This document shows positions 57,260 to 64,000 of a stretch of DNA of 64,000 nt, piece after piece; within the stretch, counting starts at the first letter, position 1, and every line of letters starts with the position of its first letter. The stretch comes from CAZCTC01 sp964501335 (GTDB taxonomy: Bacteria > Chloroflexota > Anaerolineae > B4-G1 > SLSP01): positions 1 to 64,000 of the forward strand of contig CAZCTC010000034.1 of the NCBI GenBank assembly GCA_964501335.1, written 5' to 3'. Under the pieces are notes generated by a model. That model was not told the origin of the DNA. It was given only the letters and a program-made list of their open reading frames with translations, and made no database searches. The translations under genes were made by a program, and so were the position numbers.

Positions 57260-60106
57260 TTAGTACCGTGTTAAAGCCTTTTTTTGGATGCCAGGTAAGT
57301 AAATCCAATTGTTCCAGGGTTGATAACGGGCGGCCAGATGGGTGGCGGGGTCACCGAGAAGGTTATAGGTATCCATGAGGTAAGAACCCAGCGTTCCCGC
57401 CTGGGCGGCACGGGCCAGCGTTGTAGCGGGGCCCAAGGCAGGGGCGGGGTTTTGGAGGAGGAGACGGTAGAGATCGTCATGAAGAAGCGTATGATCATCG
57501 CCCAGGCCGCCACCGCTGCTGCCCCAGGCTGCAACGGCACCGGTTTGAGGGCGGCGAACCAATGTTTCATCCAGACCGCTTTGAAGAGGGACGGGATGGG
57601 CAAAGTTGCCCGTGTAACAGGTCATTTCGACGACGAAGGGGAGCCGGCGTGGGTTGTTTAAGATGGGCATATCGTCCAGGTGGAAGAGGCGGCGATGTTC
57701 CCATTGTTGATAGGAGCTGTGGCCGATCCAATTGACGATGAGGGCGCTCTGGCTCCAGGCCTGCAAAAGAGCAGCGCGAGTTGGGGCAATGTCGCCGGTT
57801 GCGGGGCATAGGAGCCGTGTGGTGGTATGTGTGGTTGGAATTCTGGCGATGACTGCTGTGGCCGCAGAAGAAAAATCTCCGGCTTCGTCGGTGTTATCGA
57901 CGACAAAGAGATGGCGGCGAGTCCAATCGCCGGGCCAGGGATTTGTTTCGTAGGCGATGATTTTATCGATGACGGCTTGAAGGTCGGTGGTGCTGTTGAC
58001 CGGCAAGCGACCGAGGGCCAGATCGGGGATAAAGTCCGGGCCATCGACGGCTGCATAGCGGTTGTCGGCTGCGGTTTCTCCCATCCAGGGATCGGCGGAG
58101 GCCAGATAAGGCGGAAGCCAGGTGCGGACTCCGGTGGCGAGATGGTTAAGGGGGTCCCAGGTGCCGTCGCCGATCAGCAACAGATACTGTGGTCGGGGAT
58201 TCCAGGTGGTGTAGGCGTGGGCGACAAAGCGGCGGAGGGCTTCCGGGTCCATACGACCCTCGCCGTACTGGTCATAGACGGCTTCGACGGAGACGACCAC
58301 GGGGGTAAGTCCCTGGGCGGTGCGCAGATTTAATAGGGGTTGAAGGGTGGGGATGAAAGCTTCCGGCGCCAGGACGAGATAATCAGCGCCGGCAGGTTCA
58401 TTAAGGAGACGGAGCGGTTGGATATTGGTGATGGTGGTAATGGCGTTGGCGGTTGCCACCCAATAAGTGTGGGGGCCGGGGCCGTCATCTCCGATTTTCA
58501 AGGGATTGACCGTGGCGCCCGTTACCATTTGAGGGGTGGTGGGATCCGTGATGTCGTAGATCAGTGCCGAAGCATCAAAGCCGGTGAGGGGGTAGGCTGA
58601 CGGGGTAGCATTGCCGGAGAAGGTTACGGATGTTGCTGTCTGACGACCATTCAGGGGATAGCTCAGGGCAAGGGCATCCATCCAGATGCCCCCGGTGAGC
58701 TGGGTGGTGATGGAGAGCGAGTTGGTGCCGGCGCGCAGCAGGGCGGTGGGCAGGGGGAGCGTTGCTGTATAAGGCGCGGTGCCGTTCCATTCGAATGAAC
58801 CGAGGGAGCTTCCATTAATAAGGATGCTGAGGCGGTGCGCCGCCATGCCGGTATATCCCTGGAGCCAGAGAGTCAGGATGGCCGGGGTGCTGTTGGTGAG
58901 GGGCGTTTCCAGGGTCAGGGGGATCGTGGTGCCGAGCGGGCAGGGGGCGGAGGCGGGACGTTCCAGGCAGAGCCAGTACCAGTGATCGCCATCGCGGTAG
59001 GCCGGAAAGAGCGAATCGTAGGCGCGGTTTTCTTCCCGGAAGAAGGTCGTGGTCGGTTGGGCGGTGGGCAGGCCGGTCGGGTTACCGGAGCGGGTCGCCA
59101 TCTGGGGGGCGGGCGTGCCGCCGTAGGTGAGGCGATAGGTATCACCTGTGGACCAGCGGGTTGGTTGGGGGGCGGCGTAAAAGCGCCATTGAGCTGCGGC
59201 GGCATTCCATTGCAAGGCCAGTTCATGGTCGGCGTGGGAAAGGTGAAGCAGCGCGGGATCGTAACCGGCGGGGAGGAGTCCTGCCGTGCTCAGCGTAGCG
59301 GCTGGAAGAGCGTACAATCCGGGTGTCGTCAGTGTGAATTGCCAGGTGGGGGTGATCCGTGCCGGGGAAGCGACGGCGGGGGGGGAGGCGGTATAGGCAG
59401 AAAGGGCTTCCGGGTTGAGCGTCAAGGTTTTCAGAGATTGGAGTAATTCGTCGGATGGCGGCGGCGGGGCGATCGGTGATGTGGGATGGGAGAACCGGAG
59501 CTGGATTTCCACAGCACGGAGGATGTCCAACCGACGAGTGTCGGGCGAGTAATTAAAGGGGTAAAAATCAAGGCGGGCCAGACGGATGCCGCGCAGGGTG
59601 CCGATTTCGGTCAATGTGACGCCGGAGGGTGGCGGTTGTTGAAGCTGTGGGGGGAGGTCTACCGCAAAGCCGGGTTGGGGAAAACGCAGCGGGGTCAATT
59701 CCTGCGGGTTAACTGCAAGGGGGGTGGAAAGGGTGAGCGTTTCCCGGGCGATGATCCGGGTTTCCAGTCTGGCTGTTCCGGTGGGTGGCAGGACAATCCA
59801 GGCATGAGCAGAAGGCAAGGCGATCACTCCTGGAAGGGCCGTGGAATTCCAATTGGGAACCGTGAGCGTTGCCGTTTGATCTGAGGTGATGTGCAGTTGA
59901 TAATCCGGCAATTCCCACCGTAACGTGAGTCCGGTAGAATCGACGTTGAGAATTTGAGGGTCCGGCGGTGGGGCGGGTTGGGCTGAAACCGGTGGGGTGA
60001 AGAGTAGCCAGAAACAGACAGCCGTCAGGAATCCAAAGAGGGAGAGGGTGCGATTTAGGGCCTCTGTTTTTTGAGATTCGGTCGGGTTGTCATTGAATTT
60101 GGACAT
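57260..60106 (-). CDS. Secreted C25-family (gingipain-type) cysteine peptidase
   Basis: A 948-residue exported protease. ATG 60106 (MSKFNDNP) is preferred over an upstream TTG. A signal peptide ends near residue 43 (VSAQ). Residues about 45-200 look like a propeptide. The peptidase C25 core contains LLIGDGTWDP, LALGRLPVNSTTDLQ, the catalytic His in WIGHSS (near 796) and Cys in VEMTCYTGNF (near 830), with AAWGSSGGG after. The tail DPATHLAARYQPWNNW ends in IYLPGIQKK, similar to the IFLPLILREK end of the giant protein. In Bacteroidota, C25 enzymes leave through the type IX system; no such C-terminal domain is present here, so another anchoring route is likely. Substrate specificity (Arg/Lys or other) is not readable. 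Confidence 0.87.
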   Translation of the reverse strand: MSKFNDNPTESQKTEALNRTLSLFGFLTAVCFWLLFTPPVSAQPAPPPDPQILNVDSTGLTLRWELPDYQLHITSDQTATLTVPNWNSTALPGVIALPSAHAWIVLPPTGTARLETRIIARETLTLSTPLAVNPQELTPLRFPQPGFAVDLPPQLQQPPPSGVTLTEIGTLRGIRLARLDFYPFNYSPDTRRLDILRAVEIQLRFSHPTSPIAPPPPSDELLQSLKTLTLNPEALSAYTASPPAVASPARITPTWQFTLTTPGLYALPAATLSTAGLLPAGYDPALLHLSHADHELALQWNAAAAQWRFYAAPQPTRWSTGDTYRLTYGGTPAPQMATRSGNPTGLPTAQPTTTFFREENRAYDSLFPAYRDGDHWYWLCLERPASAPCPLGTTIPLTLETPLTNSTPAILTLWLQGYTGMAAHRLSILINGSSLGSFEWNGTAPYTATLPLPTALLRAGTNSLSITTQLTGGIWMDALALSYPLNGRQTATSVTFSGNATPSAYPLTGFDASALIYDITDPTTPQMVTGATVNPLKIGDDGPGPHTYWVATANAITTITNIQPLRLLNEPAGADYLVLAPEAFIPTLQPLLNLRTAQGLTPVVVSVEAVYDQYGEGRMDPEALRRFVAHAYTTWNPRPQYLLLIGDGTWDPLNHLATGVRTWLPPYLASADPWMGETAADNRYAAVDGPDFIPDLALGRLPVNSTTDLQAVIDKIIAYETNPWPGDWTRRHLFVVDNTDEAGDFSSAATAVIARIPTTHTTTRLLCPATGDIAPTRAALLQAWSQSALIVNWIGHSSYQQWEHRRLFHLDDMPILNNPRRLPFVVEMTCYTGNFAHPVPLQSGLDETLVRRPQTGAVAAWGSSGGGLGDDHTLLHDDLYRLLLQNPAPALGPATTLARAAQAGTLGSYLMDTYNLLGDPATHLAARYQPWNNWIYLPGIQKKALTRY

Positions 60107-60202
60107 GGTAAGGCCTTTATATCTGACTGAAACAATAATGGGTTGGAGTCTGGAGCTGTTATTATAATCCAAGTGCTAAAAAGTGGGGAAGTATTTTTAT
60201 TT

Positions 60203-60240
60203 ATAGTTTTCGCGCGCCTGAAAAGGCGCGCGAAAACTAT
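60203..60240. repeat. Hairpin-only palindrome with GAAA tetraloop
   Basis: Perfect 17-bp arms (ATAGTTTTCGCGCGCCT) around GAAA. It lies between the C25 peptidase and the next minus-strand gene and may end the transcript of the latter, although no U-run follows. Confidence 0.65.
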
Positions 60241-60296
60241 AAGGCTCGTGGAGGTTTTATTTTTTCAAAGGTGGCAAATGGAGTCAGCCTCCATAT

Positions 60297-60878
60297 TCAG
60301 GGAAGGATGGTATCACCGGTATTGGAGGACCAGGTGCCGTCTCCGTTGATCGTGATGAAACTGCTAAGATAGGCATATTGCGTGTATTGTGTGCCGTCCC
60401 AGTAGCCGAATTTTCCGGTTTGACCGGAGTTAAAGGAGGGTTGTCCTACCCCTCCGGTTGAGCCGCTGCCGGTGATGCCCAGGTATTTCCAGCCGGGGCC
60501 CTCTTGTTCGGGATAACCGATACCGTGGACGATAGAAACGCGGGCTGTGGTCAGGATTCCATTATCCCAACAGTGTTCGACGATCTGATAGAAAATGGCG
60601 AGCATTTTGCCGTTGCGGTCGCGCAAGATGCGATAGGCGATGCGCAGGGCACAGCATTTTGTTTGAGGGCCGCGGGGGGCGGTCCATTGGGCCTGGCGAT
60701 AGGCGGGGGCCAACAAGGTTTGAATTTCCAACGGCAGTTCTTCAAAGGAAAGGTTCAGGGCTTTTTCCGGAGATTTCTGTAATTCGGGGCCTGGGGTTTG
60801 TGCGTGAAGGGGAATGGGGGAAAGCGTCAGCAGCAGGATCAGGATCAATCCAACGAAAACCAGATGTTTCAAAGTCAT
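60297..60878 (-). CDS. Small secreted protein of unknown function
   Basis: A 193-residue protein. A signal peptide (1-26, PIPLHAQ) is clear. The mature part has helical sequence (LSFEELPLEIQTLLAPAYRQAQW), a Cys pair in KCCALRIAYRI plus Cys in VEHCWDN, and a Gly/Ser/Thr-rich C-terminal half (GSGSTGGVGQPSFNSGQTG). I recognise no family. Its position next to a C25 peptidase on the same strand suggests an exported partner or inhibitor, but the hairpin at 60203-60240 separates them. No good Shine-Dalgarno is visible (TAGGGAG about 8 bases before the ATG at best). Confidence 0.7.
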   Translation of the reverse strand: MTLKHLVFVGLILILLLTLSPIPLHAQTPGPELQKSPEKALNLSFEELPLEIQTLLAPAYRQAQWTAPRGPQTKCCALRIAYRILRDRNGKMLAIFYQIVEHCWDNGILTTARVSIVHGIGYPEQEGPGWKYLGITGSGSTGGVGQPSFNSGQTGKFGYWDGTQYTQYAYLSSFITINGDGTWSSNTGDTILP

Positions 60879-61051
60879 TTTGAACTCCCTAAAATAGATT
60901 GGGGAAGGCGATGATGAACTTTTGGTGTTTTGCCTTCAGCAGTGAATGCATGTCTTCCTATTTTAGTGAGGGTGGGGCAGGGGAAAAGATATGGATTAGA
61001 TGGATTTGGGGCGGGAAGTTTATAGAAAGAAGAAAAGCGGAAAAGGGATAA

Positions 61052-61085
61052 TGTTTTCGCGCGCCGTCGACGGCGCGCGAAAACA
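61052..61085 (-). terminator. Hairpin terminator of coaX
   Basis: Fully palindromic TGTTTTCGCGCGCCG, TCGA, then complement, 8 bases past the coaX stop. It is one of the hairpin-only variants of the family. Confidence 0.7.
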
Positions 61086-61093
61086 GCAGGTTT

Positions 61094-61858
61094 TTAGCGA
61101 TTGCGTTCGGCGATGAGGCGGATGCCGTCCAGCGTAAGCCAGGGATCGACGGCTGTGAAACAGGCGGTGAGCGGCGCCATCAGGCTGGAAAGTCCGCCGG
61201 TGGCGATGGCCCGGGCCTCGCCGCCCAATTCAATCTGGAACCGTTTGACCAGCCCTTCGACCAGGCCGACATAGCCCAGCACAATGCCGGATTGGATGGA
61301 GTGGACGGTGTTGGTGCCGATGGCGCAGGGTGGGGGGGCCAGGTGAATATGGGGGAGCTGGGCGGTGCCGCTGCCGAGGGCTTCCGCGGCGAGTTTCATG
61401 CCGGGGGCGATGGCGACGCCCATGAATTCGGCGGCGGCGGAGACGGCGGTGAAGGTGGTTGCGGTGCCGAAATCCACAACGATGCAGGCCGTGTGGCAGC
61501 GGTCATAGGCGGCGACGGCATCCGCAATCAGGTCGGCGCCGAGTTCGGCCGGGTTTCCGATCGCAAATTTGAGACCGGTGTTGACCAACGGGCTGACGAT
61601 CAAGGGAGTGAGGTCGGTTTGGGTGGAGAGCATTTCTTGCATGATGCCGGTTAGAGGAGGGACGACGCTGCTGAGTACAACCTGTTCGAAGGAGTTCATG
61701 GTGATTCCTGCATCGCGCAGGAAGTCACGGAAGAGGACGGCGTATTCATCCGGCATTTTATCGCGTACGGTGCGGGCCCGCCAGTGATGAAGCCAGCGGG
61801 TGCCGTCATGGACGCCGAAGACGATATTGCTGTTGCCGACATCGACCGCTAAGAGCAT
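61094..61858 (-). CDS. coaX: Type III pantothenate kinase
   Basis: A 254-residue cytoplasmic enzyme phosphorylating pantothenate, the first step of coenzyme A synthesis. It belongs to the ASKHA fold: phosphate 1 motif AVDVGNSNIVFG (4-15), phosphate 2 motif CIVVDFGTATTFTAVS with its DFGTATT core, ELGADLIADA before it, and IATGGLS near the C-terminus. GVAIAPGM and AQLPHI match the pantothenate-binding region. Length is normal. GGGAGGT lies 3-4 bases before the ATG. Type III kinases are insensitive to CoA feedback and often require monovalent cation. The gene stands alone with a hairpin at its end; upstream is the tRNA-Gln terminator. Confidence 0.96.
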   Translation of the reverse strand: MLLAVDVGNSNIVFGVHDGTRWLHHWRARTVRDKMPDEYAVLFRDFLRDAGITMNSFEQVVLSSVVPPLTGIMQEMLSTQTDLTPLIVSPLVNTGLKFAIGNPAELGADLIADAVAAYDRCHTACIVVDFGTATTFTAVSAAAEFMGVAIAPGMKLAAEALGSGTAQLPHIHLAPPPCAIGTNTVHSIQSGIVLGYVGLVEGLVKRFQIELGGEARAIATGGLSSLMAPLTACFTAVDPWLTLDGIRLIAERNR

Positions 61859-61891
61859 AGTACCTCCCGGAGGGTGTCATGGTTAAAATAC

Positions 61892-61924
61892 AAAAAACTC
61901 CTGACTGTAAAGTCAGGAGTTTTT
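61892..61924 (-). terminator. Terminator after tRNA-Gln
   Basis: A 14-bp stem (AAAAACTCCTGACT) closes loop GTAA; on the minus strand it is followed by T6. It sits 6 bases beyond the 3' end of the tRNA gene and before the coaX start. Confidence 0.8.
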
Positions 61925-61930
61925 AGAAGG

Positions 61931-62001
61931 CTGGGGGCGGAGGATTCGAACCCCCACATATGGATCCAGAGTCCACTGTCCTACCATTAGACGAGCCCCC
62001 A
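61931..62001 (-). tRNA. tRNA-Gln (anticodon CUG)
   Basis: A 71-base cloverleaf read on the minus strand. The acceptor arms TGGGGGC and GCCCCCA give seven pairs. The D arm is GTC-TAATGGTAG-GAC; the anticodon stem GTGGA/TCCAT closes loop CTCTGGA with anticodon CTG (complement at 61967-61969). The T arm is GGGGG-TTCGAAT-CCTCC. The discriminator is G, as expected for glutamine, and CCA is not encoded. It reads codon CAG. Confidence 0.93.
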
Positions 62002-62145
62002 AAGAAAAACAAATCAAGAAACAGAAGGCTTTCGTTGCCGGGTTGGATTTTACCACATATTTGATTCTTGGCAAGTGGTACTCCGAAATGGATTTTCGTG
62101 TTCATCATTCGACTCCACATTGGATTTTCAGACTGGACATTGGAT

Positions 62146-62188
62146 AAAAAAAGCGGTCCCAGATGCCGCGTCCGGCATGGGGGACCGC
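62146..62188 (-). terminator. Terminator of the recombinase gene
   Basis: GCGGTCCC pairs with GGGACCGC and inner ATGCCG with CGGCAT, with a small bulge. On the minus strand the stem is followed by a run of seven T, 12 bases past the recombinase stop. Confidence 0.8.
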
Positions 62189-62200
62189 CAAAAATTTCAT

Positions 62201-63136
62201 TTAATTCAGATTCCTCTTTTTCTTCAGAATGCGATCCACCGGACCATAGTGGCGATGCATGTCGATGAGTTCCTGGAGTTCGGCATCCTGAAGGTAGAAC
62301 TTCAACATCGCATCCGAGGTCCAGCCGCACAGCTGCAACAGACGATCCCGGGGACCGCCGTTATCGACCCAGCGGGTGGTGAACATTTTGCGAAAGACAT
62401 GCGGATGGATACGTTCGGACGTGAAGCCGGCGGCTTCGACGCGCCGGCGCACCAGATCGTACATCCCCCGTTTGGTCAGGGGCCCGCGTTGTCCTACCCA
62501 GAGGGCCGGCTGTCCGTCGCCTTCTCGGGTTTGCAGATAGCGGGATACGGCGGCAGTGCTTTCCTTTCCCAAAACGACACAGCGATAAGTATCTGTTTTG
62601 GGACCATACACATTCATCCAGAAAACGTCGTGGTTGAGATCGTAGTGCAAGGCTTCGCGCTTGAGCAATACCATTTCACCCAGACGCATGCCGGTATCCA
62701 AAAACATGAGGATCGCGGCTTCGTCCCGGATGGACCAATCATCTCCCTGGCAGGCGTGGAGCAATTGCGCGACTTCTTCATCGTTCATCAATTGCTCTTT
62801 TTTGATGCGTTCTTTGGGGGCAGCGATGGCTCTGCGGAGATTATCTTTGATCAGGTCTTCAGTTTCCAGCCAGCCTAAGAAAGTTCGTAAGTTGCGCATA
62901 TGAATATCAACCGTACCTTGTTCCCAGGGTTTGCCGCGAGGGCGGACGGTCGTCCGCAGATCGATCACATAGGAGCGAATGGCGTCGCGGGTGAGGTTAT
63001 TGAGTTTCAATTTGCGCTCCTGACACCAGAGTACCAATGGGTCCAGGGCGCGATGATAATCTTTCATCGTTTGGATTGCCCGGCCTTGGGATTCCCGGTC
63101 TCGTAAGAACATCTCGACGGCTTTTATGACTTTCAT
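62201..63136 (-). CDS. Tyrosine recombinase / phage-type integrase (XerD-like)
   Basis: A 311-residue site-specific recombinase. The N-terminal SAM-like DNA-binding domain (about 1-105) and catalytic domain (about 115-300) are both complete. Catalytic residues: Arg151 (DTGMRLGE), Lys180, His246 and Arg249 (HPHVFRK) and the nucleophile Tyr281 (KFYLQ). The second His/Trp position is Trp272 (LCGWTS), a known variant of the usual LGHxS. ATG 63136 follows GAGGTG at 4 bases. Length suits XerC/D-like or small integrases. No phage, excisionase or transposition partner is seen; the tRNA-Gln gene lies 200 bases downstream on the same strand, but its 5' end faces the recombinase. It may be a housekeeping or relic integrase. 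Confidence 0.9.
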   Translation of the reverse strand: MKVIKAVEMFLRDRESQGRAIQTMKDYHRALDPLVLWCQERKLKLNNLTRDAIRSYVIDLRTTVRPRGKPWEQGTVDIHMRNLRTFLGWLETEDLIKDNLRRAIAAPKERIKKEQLMNDEEVAQLLHACQGDDWSIRDEAAILMFLDTGMRLGEMVLLKREALHYDLNHDVFWMNVYGPKTDTYRCVVLGKESTAAVSRYLQTREGDGQPALWVGQRGPLTKRGMYDLVRRRVEAAGFTSERIHPHVFRKMFTTRWVDNGGPRDRLLQLCGWTSDAMLKFYLQDAELQELIDMHRHYGPVDRILKKKRNLN

Positions 63137-64000
63137 CAAACACCTCGTTGAGCATCAGCATGAAGATAGCAAGAATTGCACCTGAAAAGTGACTTTTGAG
63201 CCCTGAATCCGGGATCTTACTCAGGCGCCGTTTTCAGATTCCAGACGTCTGGATTAGTCTCACTTTACTACAAAGCCAAAATCGTAGGGCTGGGCGGAAC
63301 TTCTCCGGGCTGATTACGGATCAATTCAGGAACAATTCGGGAAACAATGTCTGGGCCGAGGAGCTGCTCAACTCCGTAGACGGAGTTCAAAGGATTAACA
63401 GGCTTTCAAAAGCCTGGGATGATCCTGGATCAGGGTCAGCCAAATTCGGCGAAGACATGACAATAGAGGACTCTTGCGAGCTAAAATGATTAGCAGCCTA
63501 TGTAGTGTGATGTTAAAGTACCATAAAATTACTCTGACAGGATAATACAAGAAGTGGGGGGCGCCTAGTAACAATTTTAATAGTCATTTTGTGATAAATA
63601 TGCTAGATTTTCGTGATGGTTTGACGGAATAATAAGGAAGCCGGGCCTGCGATTTCATTCTAAACTGAAATAGTTTTATAGATAATAATATTCTTTTATG
63701 TTTGCGGTATCGTTAGCGGTGAATTTTATGATGGCACTTCCGAAATGTATTGCCTTTGTAAATTAAAAAACTATTTAATTTGAATGCTTTCTATATCCTC
63801 TGGAATTCTGATATAAGGATTTATCACCCATATATGGGATGTTTTGAGATTTCAATCCTGTATATACGGCAAAATGGCATAAAAGGGCCATTCTAAAAGT
63901 GAATAGAATGAGCAAAAAGCATGTTAACAATAAGGGCGAAACGCTTTTCATCCCTTGTAGAACGCCCTGTAAAGCGTTTTGGCAATAGAATCCATGAAAA
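63137..64000. other. Gene-free region, AT-rich in its second half
   Basis: I find no open frame with a convincing start, ribosome site and protein-like composition. Visible structure: perfect inverted repeat AACTCCGT-AG-ACGGAGTT (63370-63387), and AAACGCTTT (63939-63947) matching AAAGCGTTT (63971-63979). From about 63490 the sequence becomes clearly AT-rich, unlike the rest of the window. Confidence 0.6.

Noticed and set aside
61931..63136. A complete integrative element attached to tRNA-Gln
   Set aside because: No direct repeat of the tRNA 3' end was found in the window, no phage or conjugation genes are present, and the recombinase lies on the tRNA 5' side.
63196..63489. A 97-codon open frame after the recombinase
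   Set aside because: No ribosome site, no recognisable domain, and it runs through an inverted repeat.

Overview
The window looks like a chromosomal piece of an uncultured or poorly studied Chloroflexota bacterium (Anaerolineae/Caldilineae-like). This is an inference from gene content: very large multi-domain sensor kinases, a Ser/Thr kinase-ATPase-GAF-histidine kinase fusion, a giant secreted DUF11-repeat protein, a C25 (gingipain-type) peptidase, Pro/Thr-rich linkers, and C-terminal 'FLPLI/YLPGI' tails. No rRNA or ribosomal protein gene is present to settle the taxonomy.

Layout. 164-4853 (minus) holds a molybdenum formate dehydrogenase alpha subunit with a NuoG-like iron-sulfur head and a secreted-thioredoxin/CcdA-type membrane fusion. 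5011-10801 (plus) holds a 1776-residue hybrid kinase, probably leaderless, overlapping a MarR regulator. 10906-12483 (minus) is a membrane class III nucleotide cyclase. 12825-14936 (plus) is a secreted alpha-amylase with starch-binding modules, a near-consensus promoter and a strong terminator. 15308-22123 (minus) is a biosynthesis-like cluster of three B12-type radical SAM proteins, a GH3-family acyl-adenylating enzyme and a GNAT-like protein, four of them tightly coupled. 22427-25042 (plus) is a PAS/GAF histidine kinase. 25594-28909 (plus) is an unrecognised three-gene locus with zinc ribbons and membrane helices, convergent with a 1083-residue sensor kinase (28915-32166, minus). 32612-37880 (plus) carries a PadR regulator, an alpha/beta hydrolase and a MacB-type ABC exporter pair. 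37999-55131 (minus) is one gene of 5710 codons for a secreted repeat protein. 55528-60878 (minus) encodes further exported proteins: a SurA_N-TlpA fusion, an LPxTG-like small protein, a C25 peptidase and a small secreted protein. 61094-63136 (minus) has coaX, tRNA-Gln(CUG) and a tyrosine recombinase. The last 860 bases have no convincing gene and become AT-rich.

The most interesting structure lies between the genes. About ten full or partial copies of a roughly 130-220 bp palindromic element, in both orientations, share flanks (an AGAGAGTTTTTT-type tract, a CCGCACAGGTCG-type end and a GCGGGACGTTACAAGG-type end) around a central hairpin. The hairpin arm sequence changes from copy to copy while pairing and a TCTG tetraloop are mostly kept. 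Hairpin-only versions sit at several gene ends, where they probably act as terminators. Other points of note are a 554-bp identical duplication inside the giant gene, the radical SAM/GH3 cluster, the zinc-ribbon trio and the shared C-terminal tail of two secreted proteins.

How the genes may work together (inference): the secreted amylase, C25 peptidase, giant surface protein, sortase-type protein and two exported thioredoxin systems suggest a polymer-degrading, surface-attached lifestyle, controlled by several very large one-piece sensors with no adjacent response regulators.
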